From positions 1-64,000 of the forward strand of contig CAILUD010000099.1 in assembly GCA_903837285.1 (NCBI GenBank): 64,000 nucleotides of DNA. Direction: 5' to 3'. The DNA comes from an uncultured Bacteroidota bacterium (GTDB taxonomy: Bacteria; Bacteroidota; Bacteroidia; Bacteroidales; GWA2-32-17). The notes under the pieces were generated by a model. That model worked only from the letters and a program-made list of their open reading frames with translations. It was not told the DNA's origin and did no database searches. Positions 27,652 to 36,589 of this stretch are shown piece after piece (position 1 is the first letter of the stretch; each line of letters opens with the position of its first letter). The translations under genes and the position numbers were made by a program.

Positions 27652-28194
27652 ATGCTGATTGCCAAAGAACTAAAAAAAACAAATATTTCTGAATATCTTA
27701 TTTATATGTTTCAAATCGAGGACTTAATAAGAAGTAGTTCCTGCGATTTTGAAAAATTAGAGACAAATCTTATATCAAAGTTTAAGCAACCTGATAAGGA
27801 AATGACCGAGATTCGGAAATGGTATCAGGCACTTTGCAGAATGATGAATGAAGAAAGATTACAAAAAGTTGGACATTTACAATTTGTCGCAAATCAGGTA
27901 AAAGAATTAACCGATTTTCATTATCGATTATTTGAATTAACAGATGATGACAATTACAAAGAATTATATAATATTGCTTTGCAGGACATAGAACATTTTA
28001 GAAATAAACTTCCATCAAAACCCGATTCGGATATTGAAGTTTGTCTTTATGGATTGTATTCTTTATTACTTATACGACTAAAAAAAGTAAGCTTAAATGT
28101 TGAAACTCTCGAAGCTATGACTAATTTTAGTAATCTTATGGCATATTTGTCTAAAAAATATAAAGAATACGAAAAGGGAGAGTTGGAGATTTAA
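27652..28194 (+). CDS. DUF4924 family protein
   Basis: The 180-residue, soluble, helix-rich protein begins MLIAKELKKTNISEYLIYMFQIEDLIRS, which I recognise as the DUF4924 pattern, conserved in Bacteroidota and without a known function. No catalytic motif, signal peptide or membrane segment is present. The gene stands alone between a 230-bp AT-rich gap with a possible TATATTTG box (27559) and a convergent anti-sigma gene. Confidence 0.8.
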   Translation: MLIAKELKKTNISEYLIYMFQIEDLIRSSSCDFEKLETNLISKFKQPDKEMTEIRKWYQALCRMMNEERLQKVGHLQFVANQVKELTDFHYRLFELTDDDNYKELYNIALQDIEHFRNKLPSKPDSDIEVCLYGLYSLLLIRLKKVSLNVETLEAMTNFSNLMAYLSKKYKEYEKGELEI

Positions 28195-28273
28195 AAAGTT
28201 TAGAGTGTCTAAATTATCAGCTAATCGGGATTTAAAATCCGGAAAAGAGAAGGTCTAAAGCTATTTAAAAAGG

Positions 28274-28918
28274 CTATAAATTTTCAATAAGCATTTCGAA
28301 ATTTAATGTATCTATTGGTGAAATATTGATGTCAAAGTAATCGTCATTTATATCTTCCTTTCCGATATTTAATAAATATTCAGTTATTTCATCATTTTCG
28401 CTTACAGCTATTGTATTATTTATTAATTGTTGAATAATTTCATCTTCGGTTGAGCTATTTTTGTTTAGTTGTATTTTGTTATTAATTGTAGATTTATTTA
28501 TTATTTGTTTTTCATTTTTAATAATATTGTTTTGGTCTATCTTTTTAGTTGATATTTCAATCATTCTATTTGTTTTATTAGTCGATATTTGATTATTTGT
28601 CTTAGTTGAATTAAAAATATAGAATACAACTAAAATTAAGCACGCAGCGGCAATTGAAGAATAAAAAACAATGAGTTTGTTTCTACTTGAAAAAGTTTTG
28701 TTATTTGTTAAATATAATGCCGAAGGAATGCTATCGTTTTTATCGAAAGCCATATATTCATCTTTAAAATGTGCCACATATTCAGAAACCATTTTCTGTT
28801 TATTATTGTATTCTTGTTCGGTTGTTTCTGAAAGAACTTGTTCTTTCTCGCCAAAAGTTAAACTTTCCCAGGGTCGAGAGAAATCATTAAATTCTGATTT
28901 GTTATTTTGTGTGTTCAT
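28274..28918 (-). CDS. Probable anti-sigma factor with single membrane helix
   Basis: The protein has an 80-residue cytoplasmic N-terminus rich in charged residues, one transmembrane helix (about 82-103, IVFYSSIAAACLILVVFYIF) and an Asn/Ile/Lys-rich periplasmic tail. It follows an ECF sigma gene with a 17-bp overlap, which is the basis for the call. It has the same overall shape as the anti-sigma candidate at the left end, without clear sequence similarity. No zinc motif is visible. Confidence 0.65.
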   Translation of the reverse strand: MNTQNNKSEFNDFSRPWESLTFGEKEQVLSETTEQEYNNKQKMVSEYVAHFKDEYMAFDKNDSIPSALYLTNNKTFSSRNKLIVFYSSIAAACLILVVFYIFNSTKTNNQISTNKTNRMIEISTKKIDQNNIIKNEKQIINKSTINNKIQLNKNSSTEDEIIQQLINNTIAVSENDEITEYLLNIGKEDINDDYFDINISPIDTLNFEMLIENL

Positions 28919-29504
28919 AAATCACATTGTTTTTGAATGTTGTTAATTTCTTTGAAAGCATTTCAATTGCATAAAAAATTCTTGATTTAACTGTTCCTTC
29001 TGGGCAGTCAAGAATATCAGCAATTTCTTTAACAGAAAGCTCTTCCTGATATCTTAAAATAAAAGCGATTCTTTTTGATTCATCAAGCTCTTCTAATGCT
29101 ATATACAATTGTTTTTTATAGAATGGCAGATCGATGTCTTCTAATAAGTTTTTATTATTCGAAACAAGTTCTTCGATAGATATCTGTTCATTATATTTAT
29201 TTGCGGTTTTTTCTTTTCGCAACTCATTTTTACATATGTTTAAGGCTATAGTATAAACCCAGGTCGAGAATTTGTGTGAATTGTTAAATAACGTACTTTT
29301 TTCAATAATCCTAATAAAAAGATCATGGGTAAAATCTTTAGCCTTTTCTCTGTCTTTATTTAATATTCTGAAAAAGAAAAATTGTATTTTGTTATTATAT
29401 CTTTTGTAAATTTCTTCAAATGCTTTATTGTTTTGTTTACAAACAAGTTTCATCAATTCCTCATCGGAGAAAGATTTTAAATTGTTTGATTTAAATAAAT
29501 TCAC
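28902..29504 (-). CDS. ECF-family RNA polymerase sigma factor
   Basis: The 200-residue protein has sigma region 2 (FEEIYKRYNNKIQFFFFRILNKDREKAKDFTHDLFIRIIEK... and FSTWVYTIALNICKNELRK) and region 4 (LDESKRIAFILRYQEELSVKEIADILDCPEGTVKSRIFYAIEML). The region 4 helix-turn-helix with EGTVKSR is a standard ECF form. It sits 10 bp downstream of a secreted-protein gene, probably in one transcript, and overlaps its presumed anti-sigma gene. I could not find the GCAACCC/GTC promoter of the first ECF locus in front of this operon. Confidence 0.93.
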   Translation of the reverse strand: MNLFKSNNLKSFSDEELMKLVCKQNNKAFEEIYKRYNNKIQFFFFRILNKDREKAKDFTHDLFIRIIEKSTLFNNSHKFSTWVYTIALNICKNELRKEKTANKYNEQISIEELVSNNKNLLEDIDLPFYKKQLYIALEELDESKRIAFILRYQEELSVKEIADILDCPEGTVKSRIFYAIEMLSKKLTTFKNNVIYEHTK

Positions 29505-29514
29505 AGATGATTTG

Positions 29515-30582
29515 TTAAAAAGTTAAATTTTTTGGTTCGTCAAGTATTTTACTTTTATCTGTACCTTCAATTACCTCAATTGAAAAATCATCAACCCAAA
29601 TTTTGCCAGTACCATTTAAAAACACTCCAAATGTTATAGGTATTGATGTATTTGGAACATCTGCTATTATTTCATATTTTGTCCAATCTTTGGTTCCTTT
29701 AATTTTTTTGCTTAAAGTATTTCTGTTGTTAGATTTTAAACAATAAAGTATTAAATGTGCTTCGTTTTCAATATTCTCTGATTTAACATAGGCAGATATT
29801 TTTATTTTGGTATTGCGATAATTTCGACTTTTTATAGTTTGTGTAACAAAACCTAACGAAGTCCCTGTGACATGAAATGATTCTATTAATAGAACATTCT
29901 CATTTTTTATGGAATCCTTTACAATGGAGATTTTATGACTTTTATTCTTATTATAAAAGTTCCAACGATATGAGACTTCATAGCTTTCTAGTGAAGGAAT
30001 TTCAAAGCTTAGATTTTGTGGTAAAACAGGTGTTTGTTTATATATTTTTCCTGTACAAGCAACAGTTGTATCTACTATTTCAAATTTTAAATCGTTAATC
30101 CATCCTTTTCCCTTGCCAGAAATTAAAAAGCCAAATAATATTTTATCAGAATATACTGGAATATCGACAACTGATTCATATCTATTCCAATCGTTTGTTC
30201 CTTTAATTGGTCTATCTCCCATGTTATCAAAATTTATTGTTCTACCGTCTTCATCATCAGTTCTAAACCAAAGTCCTGCCCACCTTTCAATGTTTGAAGT
30301 TTTAACAAGAGCACTAAACCTAACCCTTTTTCCTAAATATTTTATTGCATTAAAACTTTGAGCTATTGTCCCAAAGTCCATTTCTTTATAAACTTCGGCA
30401 GTGGATTTTAGAAAAGCAACTTTTTTGTTTAAAACAGTATCAATTTCAATTCCAGCACTATAAAGGTTTGAGTTTCCTTTTAATCCCCAGCCTTCAGGTA
30501 GTTTATTTAAAGTATCCTGAGAATAAACAGAAATATTAAAGCAATTAAAAAGAACAGCTATTAAAATAGTTTTAGTTTTCAT
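29515..30582 (-). CDS. Secreted protein with two carbohydrate-binding-like domains
   Basis: A signal peptide (ending near ISVYSQ) precedes two homologous domains of about 160 residues. Parallel segments show the duplication: RVRFSALVKTSNIERWAGLWF...KGTNDWNRYESVVDIP...FGFLISGKGKGWINDLKFEI and KIKISAYVKSENIENEAHLIL...KGTKDWTKYEIIADVP...FGVFLNGTGKIWVDDFSIEV. The 'VWVDDF' ending is typical of beta-jelly-roll CBM-like folds. No catalytic residues are visible. The gene lies 10 bp upstream of an ECF sigma gene, so it may be the sensor or first target of that system. Confidence 0.7.
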   Translation of the reverse strand: MKTKTILIAVLFNCFNISVYSQDTLNKLPEGWGLKGNSNLYSAGIEIDTVLNKKVAFLKSTAEVYKEMDFGTIAQSFNAIKYLGKRVRFSALVKTSNIERWAGLWFRTDDEDGRTINFDNMGDRPIKGTNDWNRYESVVDIPVYSDKILFGFLISGKGKGWINDLKFEIVDTTVACTGKIYKQTPVLPQNLSFEIPSLESYEVSYRWNFYNKNKSHKISIVKDSIKNENVLLIESFHVTGTSLGFVTQTIKSRNYRNTKIKISAYVKSENIENEAHLILYCLKSNNRNTLSKKIKGTKDWTKYEIIADVPNTSIPITFGVFLNGTGKIWVDDFSIEVIEGTDKSKILDEPKNLTF

Positions 30583-30771
30583 GTTGTAAATTTTCTAATA
30601 ATACACTTAACTTTAAAAAACGTTCATATAAAAGTAATAAAATATAATATAGTTAATAAAATCTCATATCTAATTCTATATATTAATAACTATTAAACTA
30701 TTTTTGTCATCCGGAACTACGTTTCTTATAACTGTTGTTATAAAATTATTAATTAAAATAATTTCACGTAA

Positions 30772-31848
30772 ATGGAAAACCGGAATATCGATCTACTTCT
30801 TAAAGACGGTACAAAAATCACAGGAAAAAGTTTTGGGTATAAAGGTTCAGCTTCTGGAGAAGTTGTGTTTAATACTGCCATGACCGGCTATCCAGAAAGC
30901 CTTACCGATCCTTCGTATAAAGGACAAATATTAGTTCTTACATATCCGTTAATCGGTAATTATGGTGTTCCCGATTATAAATCAGAAAATGGAATACTTA
31001 ACTTTTTTGAATCAGAAAAAATTCATATTTCAGGTTTCGTAATTTCTGATTATTCGTGGGAAAATAGTCACTGGAACTCACAAAAATCGCTTTCAGAATG
31101 GTTGATTGAAAATAAAATTCCAGGAATATATGGTGTTGATACAAGAGCTATAACAAAACACCTGAGAGAACAAGGATCAATGCAAGGAAAAATAGTTTGG
31201 AATAATGAGGATATTGAATTTAGCGATCCTAATTCCGAAAATCTTGCAGAACAAGTAAGTACAAAAGAAGTAATAGAATATGGAAATGGAAAGTATCGAA
31301 TAATTCTGGTTGATTGTGGAGTGAAATTTAATATAATTAGAAGATTGTTAAAGCGCGATACTACTGTTGTTCGTGTTCCTTGGAACTATGATTATACAAA
31401 TGAAAAATACGATGGACTTTTTATTTCAAATGGCCCTGGTGATCCTAAAAAATGCGAAACCACAATTAAACATATTGCAAAAGCATTTGAAAAAGACACA
31501 CCAATATTTGGTATTTGCCTTGGCAATCAATTGATGAGTCTTGCATCTGGGGGTGATACATACAAATTGAAATATGGTCATCGAAGTCATAATCAGCCAG
31601 TATTACAAGTTGGTACTAATCGTTGTTATATAACTTCACAAAATCATGGATTTGCAACTGATGCAAGCACTATAGGAAAAGAATGGGAACAGTTATTTGT
31701 TAATGTAAATGATAATACAAATGAAGGAATAATTCACAAGACAAAACCTTTTTTCTCAACTCAATTCCATCCCGAAGCTAGCAGTGGTCCAACAGATACA
31801 GATTTTTTGTTTGACAAATTTTTAAACCTTATTAAAGAAAGTGTCTAA
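30772..31848 (+). CDS. carA: Carbamoyl-phosphate synthase small subunit
   Basis: The 358-residue protein has the N-terminal CarA domain (FNTAMTGYPESLTDPSYKGQILVLTYPLIGNYGVP) and a class I glutamine amidotransferase domain with nucleophile GICLGNQL (Cys near 248) and FHPEAS (His near 332). It supplies ammonia from glutamine to CarB for pyrimidine and arginine synthesis. carB follows, but only after a four-helix-bundle gene. The last codons and stop (AGT GTC TAA) lie inside an inverted repeat that flanks that inserted gene. Confidence 0.97.
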   Translation: MENRNIDLLLKDGTKITGKSFGYKGSASGEVVFNTAMTGYPESLTDPSYKGQILVLTYPLIGNYGVPDYKSENGILNFFESEKIHISGFVISDYSWENSHWNSQKSLSEWLIENKIPGIYGVDTRAITKHLREQGSMQGKIVWNNEDIEFSDPNSENLAEQVSTKEVIEYGNGKYRIILVDCGVKFNIIRRLLKRDTTVVRVPWNYDYTNEKYDGLFISNGPGDPKKCETTIKHIAKAFEKDTPIFGICLGNQLMSLASGGDTYKLKYGHRSHNQPVLQVGTNRCYITSQNHGFATDASTIGKEWEQLFVNVNDNTNEGIIHKTKPFFSTQFHPEASSGPTDTDFLFDKFLNLIKESV

Positions 31849-31880
31849 AGTTGGAAGTGTACTAAAGTGACTAAAATTTT
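31839..31880. repeat. Left inverted repeat of the four-helix-bundle cassette
   Basis: AAAGTGTCTAAAG is followed by AGTGTACTAAAG and AGTGACTAAAATTTT, three variants of one AGTGnCTAAA unit. The reverse complement of 32275-32309 matches it with a 10-bp gap and two mismatches. It contains the stop codon of carA. Confidence 0.7.
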
Positions 31881-31906
31881 GTTAAACATTTTTAAAATAT
31901 TACAAT

Positions 31907-32266
31907 ATGGAAAATAAAGAATTTGGACAAGAATTAGAGAAAAGAACCAGAATTTTTGCTATTTCGATTATTCGGTTATCGTCTTCCTTGCCTAAAACTT
32001 CAGAAGGATTAGTAATTAGAAATCAGATAACAAAGTCTGGAACTAGTATTGGTGCAAATTATAGAGAAGCAAACAGAGCAAGAAGTAAATCTGATTTCGC
32101 CAATAAAATGAGTATAAGCGAAGCTGAAGCCAGTGAAACAATTTATTGGTTGGAAATAATTGAAGATTTAAATTGGGTTCCTGCTGAAAAGCTTTTAAAT
32201 ATTTCAAAAGAGTCGAAAGAAATTCTTGCAATTTTCACTTCAATTGGAAAAAAACTTAGACCATAA
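31907..32266 (+). CDS. Four-helix-bundle protein (S23/IVP, bAvd-related family)
   Basis: The 119-residue helical protein matches the four-helix-bundle family first described from 23S rRNA intervening sequences: RTRIFAISIIRLSSSLPKTSEGLVIRNQITKSGTSIGANYREANRARSKSDFANKMSISEAEASETIYWLEII. The Q-x-x-x-SGTSIGANYREA block is the hallmark. Relatives include the bAvd accessory protein of diversity-generating retroelements, but no reverse transcriptase or variable repeat is seen here. It splits carA from carB and is bracketed by inverted repeats, so it appears to be a passenger. Its cellular function is unknown. Confidence 0.88.
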   Translation: MENKEFGQELEKRTRIFAISIIRLSSSLPKTSEGLVIRNQITKSGTSIGANYREANRARSKSDFANKMSISEAEASETIYWLEIIEDLNWVPAEKLLNISKESKEILAIFTSIGKKLRP

Positions 32267-32274
32267 AGAATATA

Positions 32275-32309
32275 AATTTTAGACACTTTAGTCATTTTAG
32301 ACACTTTAA
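32275..32309. repeat. Right inverted repeat of the four-helix-bundle cassette
   Basis: AAATTTTAGACACTTTAG followed by TCATTTTAGACACTTT is the reverse complement of the left repeat, with two TTTAGACACTTT units. It ends 12 bp before the carB start. Confidence 0.7.
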
Positions 32310-32321
32310 ACTTAAAGATGA

Positions 32322-35300
32322 ATGGAAAAGGTACAAAAAGTATTAGTAATCGGTTCGGGCGCACTAAAAATTGGCGAAGCCGGAGAGTTTGATTACTCTG
32401 GTTCGCAAGCATTAAAAGCTTTAAAAGAAGAAGGAATTTTTACAATTCTTATTAATCCAAATATTGCAACTGTTCAGACATCTGAAGGTATTGCAGATAA
32501 AATTTATTTTTTGCCGGTAACTCCCGATTTTGTTGAGCAAGTTATTATTAAAGAAAAACCTGATGGTATTTTACTTGCTTTTGGTGGACAAACAGCTTTA
32601 AATTGTGGAGTAGCATTGTATAAAAATGGTATTCTCGAAAAATATAATGTAAAAGTATTGGGAACTCAGGTCCAGTCAATAATAGATACCGAGGATCGTG
32701 AGTTATTTGTTAAGAAACTCGATCAGATAAATGTTGATACAATAAAAAGTCATGCTGTAACAACAATTGAAGATGCAATAAAAGCAGCAAATGATCTCGG
32801 TTATCCTATTATAGTGCGAGCTGCATATGCATTAGGTGGACAAGGAAGTGGATTTTGTAACAACGATACAGAATTAATTGCTTTAGGTAATAAAGCATTT
32901 TCACATTCGGATCAGATATTAGTTGAGAAATCACTAAAAGGATGGAAAGAGATTGAATACGAGGTCGTGCGAGATTGTTACGATAATTGTATAACAGTGT
33001 GCAATATGGAAAACTTCGATCCGCTTGGAATTCATACTGGTGAAAGTATTGTTGTTGCACCGTCGCAAACCCTTACAAATAGTGAATATCATAAACTTCG
33101 GGAAATTGCCATAAGAATTGTAAGGCATATTGGTATTGTTGGAGAATGTAATGTTCAATATGCACTTTGTCCGGATTCTGAAGAATATCGTGTAATTGAA
33201 GTTAATGCAAGACTTTCTCGATCAAGTGCACTTGCTTCAAAAGCCACTGGTTATCCACTTGCATTTGTAGCAGCAAAATTAGGACTAGGTTATGGATTAC
33301 ATGAATTAAAAAATTCTGTAACAAAGACCACAACTGCATGCTTCGAACCAGCATTAGATTATATTGTTGTGAAAATTCCACGGTGGGATTTGGGCAAATT
33401 TAAAGGTGTTTCTAAAGAACTTGGAAGCAGCATGAAAAGCGTTGGAGAGGTTATGGCTATTGGAAGAACCTTTGAAGAAGCTATACAAAAAGGACTTCGA
33501 ATGATTGGGCAGGGAATGCATGGTTTTGTAGGAAACAAAGACATGGAATTTGATGATGTAGAACAAATTTCAAAAGAACTTGCAAACCCTACAGATATGC
33601 GAATATTTGTAATTGCTATGGCATTACATAAAAACTTTTCTGTTGATGAAATTCACCAGCATACTAGAATAGATAAATGGTTTCTTTATAAACTTAAAAA
33701 TATTTATGATTTAAGAAATCAAATTTCACGTTTTAATTCAATAGAAACACTTCCTTTGGAAATGCTTCATGATGCGAAGAAAATGGGCTATACCGATTTT
33801 CAAATTGCAAAAATTTTATATAATAATTTAGATGATGCCTCTGATAAATCTTTAGATATTAGAAATTTTAGAAAATCTGCTGGAATTGTGCCTTATGTTA
33901 AACAAATAGATACATTGGCTGCCGAATATCCTGCACAAACAAATTATTTGTATTTAACTTATAATGGATCTGAGCATGATATAAAATTTGAAAATGATAA
34001 TCAATCAGTAATTGTGCTTGGTTCTGGAGCATACAGAATAGGAAGTAGTGTTGAATTTGATTGGTGCAGCGTAAATGCTTTGAACACTGTTAAGAAAAAA
34101 GGACTGCGCTCTGTTATGATTAATTATAATCCAGAAACTGTAAGTACTGATTATGATATTTGTGATAGATTATATTTTGATGAACTTTCTTTTGAAAGGG
34201 TTATGGATATTATTGAAAATGAAAATCCGCAAGGTGTTATAGTTTCTGTTGGTGGTCAGATTCCAAATAATCTTGCTATGAGACTTTTTCAGAATAATGT
34301 TAATATTCTAGGTACTTCACCGCTTTCTATTGATAATGCCGAGGATAGGCATCGTTTTTCAACAACCCTAGATGAACTTGGAGTTGACCAACCTAGGTGG
34401 AAAGAGCTTGTTACAATTGAAGATATTTTTAAATTTGTTGATGAAGTTGGTTTTCCTGTTTTAGTTAGACCTTCGTATGTGCTTTCTGGAGCAGCAATGA
34501 ATGTTGTTTCGAACCGCCATGAATTAGAATATTTTCTTGAACTAGCAACTAATGTTTCTAAGAAATATCCTGTTGTAGTTTCCGAATTTATTGAGAATGC
34601 TAAGGAAGTAGAGTTTGATGCAGTTGCAAAAAATGGCGAAGTAATAATTTATGCAATATCTGAACATATTGAGTTTGCTGGCGTTCACTCTGGTGATGCA
34701 ACCATAGTTTTTCCTGCTCAAAAATTATATGTAGAAACAATTCGAAGAATTAAAAAAATATCAAAACAAATTGCAAAAGCATTAAATATTTCGGGACCAT
34801 TCAATATTCAGTTTTTGGCAAAAGATAATGATATAAAGGTTATTGAGTGTAATTTACGTGCTTCAAGAAGTTTTCCATTTGTCTCAAAAGTATTAAAAAC
34901 TAATTTTATAGAAATTGCAACACAGGTTATGTTGGGTGATGAGGTTTCTGTTCCAAATAAATCGGCATTCGATTTAGATTATGTTGGAATTAAGGCACCT
35001 CAGTTTTCGTTTTCTCGTTTGGCAAAGGCAGATCCTATTCTTGGTGTAGAAATGGCTTCAACAGGTGAAGTTGGATGCATTGGTGAAGATTACTACGAAG
35101 CCGTTTTAAAAGCAATGCTATCCGTTGGATATAAAATCCCGAAAAAGAATATTCTGTTATCTACTGGACCGTCGCGTTCAAAAACTGAAATGCTTAATTC
35201 ATGTAAAATGTTAGTTGAAAGAGGGTATAATTTATTTGCAACTCGCGGAACACTGCTGTTTTTAGAAGAAAATGGTGTTGCAGCTACAATGCTTCATTGG

Positions 35301-35549
35301 CCCGATGAAAAACTTGAACCAAATGTTGTAACAATGTTACGTGAAAAGAAGCTTGATCTTGTAATTAATATTCCAAAAAATCTTTCAAAAGACGAACTTA
35401 ACAACGATTACGAAATTCGTAGGTCTGCTGTTGATTTTAATATTCCGTTACTTACAAATGCCCGATTGGCAAGTGCTTTTATATATTCCTTCTGCAAAAG
35501 AAATGTAGAAGAAATGGCAATAAAATCATGGGATGAATATGGGGAATGA
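32322..35549 (+). CDS. carB: Carbamoyl-phosphate synthase large subunit
   Basis: The 1075-residue length and duplicated ATP-grasp architecture fit CarB. Each half starts with a pre-ATP-grasp motif (KVLVIGSGALKIGEAGEFDYSGSQALKAL; VIVLGSGAYRIGSSVEFDWCSVNALNTV), and the C-terminal MGS-like regulatory domain is present (about 930-1070, LLSTGPSRSKTEMLNSCKMLVERGYNLFATRGTLLFL). It makes carbamoyl phosphate from bicarbonate, ammonia and two ATP. It ends 5 bp from the stop of the convergent glycosyltransferase gene. Confidence 0.97.
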   Translation: MEKVQKVLVIGSGALKIGEAGEFDYSGSQALKALKEEGIFTILINPNIATVQTSEGIADKIYFLPVTPDFVEQVIIKEKPDGILLAFGGQTALNCGVALYKNGILEKYNVKVLGTQVQSIIDTEDRELFVKKLDQINVDTIKSHAVTTIEDAIKAANDLGYPIIVRAAYALGGQGSGFCNNDTELIALGNKAFSHSDQILVEKSLKGWKEIEYEVVRDCYDNCITVCNMENFDPLGIHTGESIVVAPSQTLTNSEYHKLREIAIRIVRHIGIVGECNVQYALCPDSEEYRVIEVNARLSRSSALASKATGYPLAFVAAKLGLGYGLHELKNSVTKTTTACFEPALDYIVVKIPRWDLGKFKGVSKELGSSMKSVGEVMAIGRTFEEAIQKGLRMIGQGMHGFVGNKDMEFDDVEQISKELANPTDMRIFVIAMALHKNFSVDEIHQHTRIDKWFLYKLKNIYDLRNQISRFNSIETLPLEMLHDAKKMGYTDFQIAKILYNNLDDASDKSLDIRNFRKSAGIVPYVKQIDTLAAEYPAQTNYLYLTYNGSEHDIKFENDNQSVIVLGSGAYRIGSSVEFDWCSVNALNTVKKKGLRSVMINYNPETVSTDYDICDRLYFDELSFERVMDIIENENPQGVIVSVGGQIPNNLAMRLFQNNVNILGTSPLSIDNAEDRHRFSTTLDELGVDQPRWKELVTIEDIFKFVDEVGFPVLVRPSYVLSGAAMNVVSNRHELEYFLELATNVSKKYPVVVSEFIENAKEVEFDAVAKNGEVIIYAISEHIEFAGVHSGDATIVFPAQKLYVETIRRIKKISKQIAKALNISGPFNIQFLAKDNDIKVIECNLRASRSFPFVSKVLKTNFIEIATQVMLGDEVSVPNKSAFDLDYVGIKAPQFSFSRLAKADPILGVEMASTGEVGCIGEDYYEAVLKAMLSVGYKIPKKNILLSTGPSRSKTEMLNSCKMLVERGYNLFATRGTLLFLEENGVAATMLHWPDEKLEPNVVTMLREKKLDLVINIPKNLSKDELNNDYEIRRSAVDFNIPLLTNARLASAFIYSFCKRNVEEMAIKSWDEYGE

Positions 35550-35554
35550 GGTAA

Positions 35555-36589
35555 TTATTTATTAAGGATTTTCTTGAATAGATTTGATAATATTAAAAGT
35601 AATAGTTGAAGAAAGTATAAAGGAAGAAAAATATAATAATTATTATTATGCATTTTTAAAAAAGCAAGATTTGTTTTTGTATCCCTTTTTAACCCTTGCC
35701 ACTTTTTCTTTGAAGATTTTTTTCTTGAAACACCACATTTGTGCCAAATTTTCGAGTTTAATACAGCTATAATTTTAAACCCATTCTTTTTTAATCTAAT
35801 ACCTAAATCAGCATCTTCACAGCCAAAAAATAAATTTGAGTTTAAGAACTTTATCGGAATTTCTTTTACTTTTAACAACAACGATGCCCCTGTAATCCAA
35901 TCACATTCAACAAATCCTTGTGAATACTGTTGTGAATCTATAAGATTCTCTCCAATATGAAAATAACCAGGGTAATGTTTTAAATTTAACTTGCCTCCTA
36001 AAAATGAGATAACATCCTTTCTTCCATTTTTCTCGTAAAAAATATTTTTAGGTCCAGCAACTCCTATCTTTATATCACTCTCAGAAATTTTAACTAATTC
36101 TGTAAGAAAATTTTTATCTACAACAATATCGTTATTTAATAACAATATGTAATCAGGATCTTGAGCTTTTAATGTATAGCGTATTCCTATATTATTTCCT
36201 TCTGCAAAACCATAATTTTTATCATTTTTAATAACAATCAATTTGTTGTCTGATGAAAGTTTTTCTAATTCTGATTCTTTGTTTTCAATATTTTCAGATT
36301 CTTCTTTTGTGTACTCGAAAACAGTTATTGGCTTATTTTCTTTCGTGTAAGTGAAGAAATCGGAGGCGGGGATATTTTTTCCGATACAGTATTCTTTTAT
36401 TTCATCGATGGAATTATCGGCAGAATTATTATCAACTAAAATAACATTGTAATTCTGATAAGAAATTTGATACAATGATTCTAGGCATTCTATGGAGTCT
36501 TTATAACCATTCCAGTTAAGAATAATGATAGAAACCTTTGGATAACTTATTAAATTATTAAGAATATTATTTTCTTTAATAATTATCAT
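35555..36589 (-). CDS. GT2 family glycosyltransferase with C-terminal membrane helix
   Basis: The GT2 fold is clear: SIIILNWNGYKDSIECLESL, VILVDNNSADNSI, YGFAEGNNIGIRY, YILLLNNDIVVD and FFGCEDADLGIRLKK. Between the DNNS and NYGFAEGNN motifs is an unusually long Glu/Ser-rich insertion of about 50 residues (about 60-118). A short membrane-associated helix closes the protein (YIFLPLYFLQLLLLILSNLF). It overlaps the upstream GT4 gene by 4 bp, so the two probably act on the same glycan. Donor and acceptor sugars are unknown. Confidence 0.88.
   Translation of the reverse strand: MIIIKENNILNNLISYPKVSIIILNWNGYKDSIECLESLYQISYQNYNVILVDNNSADNSIDEIKEYCIGKNIPASDFFTYTKENKPITVFEYTKEESENIENKESELEKLSSDNKLIVIKNDKNYGFAEGNNIGIRYTLKAQDPDYILLLNNDIVVDKNFLTELVKISESDIKIGVAGPKNIFYEKNGRKDVISFLGGKLNLKHYPGYFHIGENLIDSQQYSQGFVECDWITGASLLLKVKEIPIKFLNSNLFFGCEDADLGIRLKKNGFKIIAVLNSKIWHKCGVSRKKSSKKKWQGLKRDTKTNLAFLKMHNNNYYIFLPLYFLQLLLLILSNLFKKILNK

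Noticed and set aside
31907-32266. Diversity-generating retroelement because of the bAvd-related protein
   Set aside because: No reverse transcriptase, template repeat or variable target region was seen near it.
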